Assembly: GCA_013416795.1 (NCBI GenBank)
Contig: RQSC01000018.1
Coordinates: 310,508 to 322,338 of the forward strand
Source: Prasinococcaceae sp. CCMP 1430
Taxonomy: Eukaryota; Prasinodermophyta; Palmophyllophyceae; Prasinococcales; Prasinococcaceae
Length of the DNA stretch: 11,831 nucleotides
Direction: 5' to 3'
Shown here: in pieces, positions 8,079-11,831 of the stretch
Numbering within the stretch: the stretch's first letter is position 1
Layout of the letters: each line of letters opens with the position of its first letter
Program-made: the position numbers and the translations under genes
Notes under the pieces: generated by a model
What the model was told of the DNA's origin: nothing
The model's input: the letters and a program-made list of their open reading frames with translations, nothing else
Databases searched by the model: none

Positions 8079-8111
8079 GGGTGGGTGGGTGGGTGGGTGG
8101 GTGGGCGGGGG
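8079..8111 (+). repeat. (GGGT)n tract, G-quadruplex type
   Basis: Eight G-runs (seven GGG and a final GGGGG) are separated by single T or C residues. Single-nucleotide loops are known to give very stable parallel G-quadruplexes, and eight runs could form two in tandem. Confidence 0.85.
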
Positions 8112-8328
8112 AGACGGCAAGATGGAGGGGCTCCTGCTGGTGCTCCGTGAATTTGCGACCGTTCAATTGTCTCTTTCGATGCTCGAGGCGAAGCCCTCCG
8201 TCCGTCGGTGCTCCCCATCGACTCGGATCCATGTGCTCACGGCGTCGCGGCGCTGCCGGTACACGGTGGCGTGCGTAGCGATGTTCTCAGCGTGGCTACA
8301 GCAACGAAAGCATAGTCTCTGCGACCGC

Positions 8329-10065
8329 CTACGTCACCTGGCGCACGATGTTGCTGAAGTCGTCGCCAACGAAGAGCGTCAAGTCGCGCTCCTCGCCGTT
8401 CACGACGCAGTCGAGCACGACGCCGACGGCGGTAGGGTTGTCGGCGGTGACTACGTCAGGACTGCCCTCGGCGACGAATGTCTTGTTTCCGGGCAGCCCC
8501 GCGGCCGAGGCGCCCTCGTTGGAGAAGTCATCCGCGCCCACACCAAAGACTGTGCGCACGAAGCCGTTGCCGAGCTCAACTGAACGGTACGCGTTGTTGC
8601 CGTAGTCGGCGACGTACACGAAGTCGCCGTCGGTGGCGATGTTGCGGGGGCGGTAGAAGCGCGCAGTCGCGCCTGGGCCGTCGATGTGCGTCGCCTTGGC
8701 TGTGCCGTCTTGCGGCCACTGCTGCCCAGCGAGGGGCGTCTTGGTGCCGTCCTCGGTGGAAATCAGGTAGATCTCGTTGCGTCCATCGTCGCTGACCACG
8801 AGCGTCGAGCCGTCCGGCGTGATGTCCAGGCCGCGCGGCTTGCCGAGGATGCTGTTGTCCGGTCCGCCGATGAGGGTGGTCACGTTCCCGGTCTGCACGT
8901 CGATCGCGGCGATGCGCTTGTTGTTCTCGTCGGCCACGTAGACAGTCTGGCCGTCGCTGCTGACGGCGATGCCGCGCGGCTTGTCGAACTGCGCCGTGGT
9001 GTTGGTGCCATTCTCCGCCTTGGCAGCGGCCGTGATGCACGGCCCCGCCAGCGTCGACACGCAAATGTTGCTGCCGTCGGTGGCGTCGATGGCGCGCACG
9101 CAGTTGCTCGCCGTGTCGGCGACGTACACGAGACCGGCGCCATTGGAGGTCACCGCGTGGGGCGCATTGAAGAGCGTGCCTTCCCCGCAGCCGTCCTGAT
9201 ACCCGGCGGTGCCGGCGGGCGAGCCCGCGAGCGTGTAGACGGAGTACGGGTCCAAGGGGTTCATCACCCTGATGTTGTGGTTGTTCTGATCGGCGATGAG
9301 CATGCCGCGACCGCACGAGTTGTCGACAAAGGGCGCGTTGCCCATGCCGCGCACGTTCGAGAAGCGCGCGTCGGTGCCCACGCCCGCGTCGTCCTTGCCT
9401 TCCTCGTAGAGGGCGCCTGCGACAGTCTCCACCGTGGTGAAACGCTCGTCGTAGATGATGACCTGCTCCGAGTCGTCGCCGGAACCAGAGGAGCCGCCGT
9501 CGGCGTCACCAGAGCCGTCGTCGTTATGCGGGGCGGGCGCCTCGCCTGAGCTGCCAGCGTCGTCGCCGGAGCTGTCCGAGTCGTCGCTGCCGTCGCCAGA
9601 GCCGTCGCCGGAGCCGTCGCCGCTGCCGTCGCCGGAGTCATCTGCCTCGATGACGCCGGCCTCGATGCACGCGGCCAAGAGCGCGTCCTGCGCCCCGTCG
9701 GGGGCGGCGGCCGCGGCGCCCTGCACGCAGGCGCAGACGTCTTGGCAGCAGTCGTCGCTCGTGAAACACTGCGCGTCGCAGAAGCACGGCAGCGAGGTGC
9801 CGTCGAGGCCGAACGGGCCGACGCCCTGGTAGCACGAGTCGGGCGCGCTGTCCGTCGTGTCGAGGCACTTGCCCGGCGTCTCGAGGGGCAGCAGCTGAGC
9901 GGCGGCGCCCGGCGCTCCGAGGAGCGCCGCCGCCCCCGCCACCAGCGCGGCGGCGGCCGCATGCCGCGCGCAGGGAGGGCGCGCTCCGCGAGGTGGCCAT
10001 AGCGGCCGGCGCCTCCGCGCGAGTCGGCGACGCGCAAAGGACGGAGCGCCGCGCGCGCGCGTCAC
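8329..10065 (-). CDS. Secreted somatomedin-B-like / NHL beta-propeller protein (start codon unresolved)
   Basis: This is a single open frame to TAG at 8331-8329. Numbering from a GTG at 10065 gives 578 residues, but no in-frame ATG occurs between an in-frame TGA (10101-10099) and the propeller. A signal-peptide-like core (AAAAALVAGAAALLGAPGAAA) lies at 36-56. A Cys-rich module follows (Cys 67, 78, 94, 96, 100, 106, 107, 111, 113; core CFCDAQCFTSDDCCQDVC), matching the somatomedin-B CxC...C....CC...C spacing. Residues 141-200 are an acidic Ser/Gly/Asp spacer with (SGDG) repeats. The rest shows repeated NHL-like blades: MLIADQNNHNIRVM, YVADTASNCVRAID, FDKPRGIAVSSDGQTVYVAD, LGKPRGLDITPDGS, FYRPRNIATDGDFVYVADYGNN. 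It is probably an extracellular or cell-surface adhesion or binding protein with several N-glycosylation sequons. The ligand is unknown. The true N-terminus is either in an upstream exon or reached from the ATG at 10000-9998 through a frameshift. Confidence 0.82.
   Translation of the reverse strand: MTRARGAPSFARRRLARRRRPLWPPRGARPPCARHAAAAALVAGAAALLGAPGAAAQLLPLETPGKCLDTTDSAPDSCYQGVGPFGLDGTSLPCFCDAQCFTSDDCCQDVCACVQGAAAAAPDGAQDALLAACIEAGVIEADDSGDGSGDGSGDGSGDGSDDSDSSGDDAGSSGEAPAPHNDDGSGDADGGSSGSGDDSEQVIIYDERFTTVETVAGALYEEGKDDAGVGTDARFSNVRGMGNAPFVDNSCGRGMLIADQNNHNIRVMNPLDPYSVYTLAGSPAGTAGYQDGCGEGTLFNAPHAVTSNGAGLVYVADTASNCVRAIDATDGSNICVSTLAGPCITAAAKAENGTNTTAQFDKPRGIAVSSDGQTVYVADENNKRIAAIDVQTGNVTTLIGGPDNSILGKPRGLDITPDGSTLVVSDDGRNEIYLISTEDGTKTPLAGQQWPQDGTAKATHIDGPGATARFYRPRNIATDGDFVYVADYGNNAYRSVELGNGFVRTVFGVGADDFSNEGASAAGLPGNKTFVAEGSPDVVTADNPTAVGVVLDCVVNGEERDLTLFVGDDFSNIVRQVT
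9585..9640 (-). repeat. In-frame 12-bp coding repeat for Ser-Gly-Asp-Gly
   Basis: Four near-identical 12-bp units encode (SGDG)n in the acidic spacer of the SMB-NHL protein; on the plus strand the unit reads about TCGCCGGAGCCG. It is likely length-variable between alleles. Confidence 0.75.
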
Positions 10066-10490
10066 ACGGCCACAGGGAAAGGCCCCACCGGCGGTCTCTC
10101 ACTCTCAGCCGGGCGCCAACCGTCGGCTGCGCGACACCTTCTGCCTCGCGCGTGCGCTGTGGCCCCTCACTGGCCGCCTCCACGCCGCGCTCCCTCCCCG
10201 GTAACGCCTCTCCCCCCCTCCCCACCCCACCCCTCCCGCCGCGCAGCCGATCGGTGCGCGCGCCGCAAAATCCGCAGCATCAATTTCTGTAATACGTTCA
10301 ATTAGCCTCCTGTGAGCGAAACTTCCTTCGCACTTTGGGATCTTAGAAAACGAGAACCACAAATTGACGGGTTGGAATTCGGAGCTGGTGCGGCGCGCGG
10401 CGCGAACGCGCCTCGTGCGGCGGGTGTGCGAGCCGCCGCCGCGCGAGCGGGCCTCAGCGCGCGCGCGCGCGCTGGCAACTTTGACGAGGG
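10066..10490. other. 5' flank of the SMB-NHL gene
   Basis: No gene is recognised. The region includes a pyrimidine-rich stretch (10208-10240, plus strand), an AT-richer patch (about 10261-10380) that may mark the promoter of the minus-strand gene, and a CG alternation at 10456-10472. Confidence 0.4.
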
Positions 10491-10500
10491 CCACACACGC

Positions 10501-10554
<54 letters not shown>

Positions 10555-10577
10555 GCACACACACACACACACACACA
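10491..10577. repeat. (CA)n microsatellite
   Basis: About 87 bp of CA/AC alternation with three CG interruptions. The longest pure run, about 10506-10552, is some 23 units. It is alternating purine-pyrimidine and therefore Z-DNA-prone. Confidence 0.95.
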
Positions 10578-10946
10578 TGCACGCAAGCCCGCGCCCTCGC
10601 GTGTACGACGAGGTCAGCCTCGCCCGAGTGCGCGTGGTCCTTCGCGAGCGCTTCTGGCATGCGCCCACGCGGCGTTTGACCCGGGCGGGAGGGCGGCGGT
10701 GCACGCCGCCCCATAGGCGCCCGGCTCGCTGTTGTGCGGGCGTTCGATCCGGCCGAGGCCTCCGAGCCGGCGGGGCGTTTGACAGCGGGCGGCGCGCCCT
10801 CGCGCCTCCCCATGGCTTTGACTGGGGCCTGTTGGCACGCGGACCAGCGAGGCAGCGACACCCCCCCGCTGCTGCTCCGCGGCGCGCCAACTGGCACGAG
10901 GCGCGCGCCACACACACACCACACGACGCGTGTGCTGCATGCATGG
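10578..10946. other. Intergenic stretch without a recognised feature
   Basis: This is GC-rich DNA with open frames in several registers but no hydrophobic segment, domain motif or plausible exon. In particular it holds no transmembrane exon that could belong to the downstream SulP gene. Confidence 0.4.
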
Positions 10947-11007
10947 AATCACATCAATACACGTCAAATGTTTTCTTTTTCTTTTTTTTTTGATTTCTGT
11001 GGTGTCG
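10947..11007. repeat. T-rich direct repeat, copy 1
   Basis: It starts AATCACATCAATACACGTCA, runs through AAATG, T-tracts broken by C, then GATTTCTGTGGTGTCG. It matches copy 2 (11029-11082) except for T-tract length and a few substitutions. Confidence 0.85.
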
Positions 11008-11028
11008 TACGATGGTGTATTCGTATGC

Positions 11029-11082
11029 AATCACATCAATGGACGTCAAATGTTTTTTCTTTTTTTGATTTCTGCTGTGTCG
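11029..11082. repeat. T-rich direct repeat, copy 2
   Basis: It starts AATCACATCAATGGACGTCA and ends GATTTCTGCTGTGTCG; it begins 82 bp after the start of copy 1. A further T17 run follows at 11119-11135 without the flanking repeat. Confidence 0.85.
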
Positions 11083-11170
11083 CTGGCGCGCACGCGCACG
11101 AGAGGTCCTCGGAAGGAGTTTTTTTTTTTTTTTTTGGTACCCGCGCGGCAGTTCAGTTCGAGTGCGGTTC

Positions 11171-11214
11171 GCGCGCCGCGGCGCGCGCGGCCCGCTCGTC
11201 CCCGGGTCGACCCG
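11171..11214. repeat. Two short perfect palindromes
   Basis: A 16-bp palindrome GCGCGCCGCGGCGCGC (11171-11186) and a 12-bp palindrome CGGGTCGACCCG (11203-11214) lie 16 bp apart. They are possibly chance in DNA this GC-rich. Confidence 0.6.
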
Positions 11215-11406
11215 CGGGAGTCCCGGTTCGACCACCCGCACAGACCGGATCCGACATTTCTTATACCAGGTCACGTGTGCACACCCCGGGGGAGGTCGCG
11301 ACACCGACATCGACACATCACACATCAAATCGAATTGCGACGCGATGACTCGCCGCGGCGCCGCGCTCCCAGCCCACGTCAAAACGGGCGCGCGCTTCGA
11401 CGGCCT

Positions 11407-11580
11407 CATCAAATCGCATTCGACGGCCGCGCGCGCAGTACAAACCGGTTCCTGACGAAATCGGCATCAAATCGCATTCGATTGCCGCGAGTACAGTACA
11501 AACCGCTCGCTAATGACGAACACATCAAATCGCATTCGACGGCCGCGCGTGCAGGCCACAGTACAATTCGCTCCTAGGGT
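11407..11580. repeat. 58-bp tandem repeat array, three units
   Basis: Units start at 11407, 11465 and 11523, an exact 58-bp period. Each opens with CATCAAATCGCATTCGA. Units 1 and 2 continue through a GC-rich stretch, CAGTACAAACCG and a TGACGAA segment. Unit 3 is interrupted around 11550 (GGCCACAGTACAATTCGCTC) and decays at its end. A degenerate partial copy (CATCAAATCGAATTGCGACG) lies at 11323, off-register. Confidence 0.88.
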
Positions 11581-11639
11581 TCCGGCGGCCCCCAAGCCGC
11601 CGCCGCCCGCGCGGCGCGCGCGGGCGTAACTCCGCGAAG

Positions 11640-11831
11640 TCGGCCGCGGCGCGCCATCGCGGCGGCTTCGCCTTCCTGTACGACTGGGTGCTGACCGGGT
11701 GGCTCCGCATGCCGCGCGACGAGTACGCGGTGGTGGTGACCATCCTGTTTGCCATCGCGGCCTTCGGGTACTTGGCGGGGGTGGCGATCGGCCTGCTGGC
11801 AGCGGCGGCTATCTTCGTGGCGGATTACTCG
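11640..11831 (+). CDS. SulP/SLC26-family anion transporter, partial (continues beyond window)
   Basis: The frame ending at 11831 translates to a membrane segment typical of the late SulP transmembrane region: GGFAFLYDWVLTGWLRMP, then DEYAVVVTILFAIAAFGYLA, GVAIGLLAAAAIFVADYS. Family members show the pattern FLYDW...W..LPR.EY..V...L......GFL.GV.VGL..A...FV..YS at this place. Known members carry sulfate, bicarbonate or other anions and usually end in a STAS domain, which would lie downstream. The exon start is uncertain: AG at 11638-11639 gives the start used here, and CACAG ending at 11561 is another in-frame option. The frame is open back to a TAA TGA pair at 11511-11516 and contains no ATG before the conserved part. 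None of the earlier transmembrane helices is found upstream in the window. Confidence 0.7.

Larger units (their letters stand above)
7850..8328. other. Convergent 3' intergenic region
   Basis: This lies between the coiled-coil stop and the stop of the minus-strand SMB-NHL gene. It contains an ATAAAT hexamer at 8037-8042 within a short AT-rich patch (8035-8062) and, downstream, the (GGGT)n tract. No coding potential is recognised. Confidence 0.6.

Noticed and set aside
10208-10292. Pyrimidine tract plus CAG at 10208-10246 as a plus-strand splice acceptor for a SulP exon
   Set aside because: The following sequence reaches stops quickly in all frames and encodes nothing hydrophobic.
10735-10775. 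tRNA T-arm-like string (GCGTTCGATCC)
   Set aside because: The stem has a mismatch and no anticodon, D-arm or acceptor stem can be drawn around it. The similar GGTTCGACC at about 11223 also fails to pair.
11407-11580. CRISPR array
   Set aside because: The repeats are contiguous 58-bp units with diverged interiors rather than short identical repeats with unique spacers, and the locus is eukaryotic with introns.

Overview
This window looks like nuclear DNA of a very GC-rich, compact, intron-containing eukaryote, most likely a microalga (haptophyte-like or pelagophyte-like; the lineage is a guess from style, not from a marker). The reasons are genes split by short GT-AG introns (six placed here, 92-199 bp, in frame across every junction), strong G/C at third codon positions, alternating CG/CA tracts in introns and intergenic DNA, an ER/secretory protein set, and no bacterial operon or Shine-Dalgarno organisation.

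Layout. (1) 1-1315, plus strand: 3' part of a gene for an ER-type protein joining a six-cysteine saposin/canopy-like domain to a thioredoxin fold that lacks the CxxC active site, ending in -EEL. (2) 1350-3514, minus strand, convergent with gene 1 (stop codons 34 bp apart): a family C69 dipeptidase with three recognisable exons and an unresolved 5' end. (3) 3515-4212: a divergent, odd intergenic island with homopolymers, an 8-bp tandem repeat and a 38-bp GC palindrome. (4) 4213-5396, plus strand: a two-exon C-factor-like short-chain dehydrogenase with an N-terminal hydrophobic segment. (5) 5617-7849, plus strand: a two-exon Ala/Glu/Arg-rich coiled-coil protein of about 677 residues. (6) 7850-8328: a convergent 3' region carrying a very regular G-quadruplex-type (GGGT)n tract. 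(7) 8329-about 10065, minus strand: a secreted protein with a somatomedin-B-like module, an acidic Ser-Gly-Asp spacer and an NHL-type beta-propeller; its start codon is not visible in frame. (8) 10066-11639: repeat-rich intergenic DNA with a (CA)n microsatellite, two copies of a T-rich repeat 82 bp apart and three copies of an exact-period 58-bp repeat. (9) 11640-11831, plus strand: the first recognisable piece of a SulP/SLC26 anion transporter running off the window.

No gene cluster with a shared pathway is evident. Three genes (saposin/thioredoxin, dipeptidase, SMB-NHL) belong or probably belong to the secretory route, but eukaryotic neighbours need not be functionally linked. I see no clearly new multi-gene system. 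The most notable items are the active-site-less thioredoxin/canopy architecture, the 58-bp repeat array beside an orphan SulP exon, the G4 array between convergent genes, and two genes whose 5' ends cannot be completed from the reference as given.
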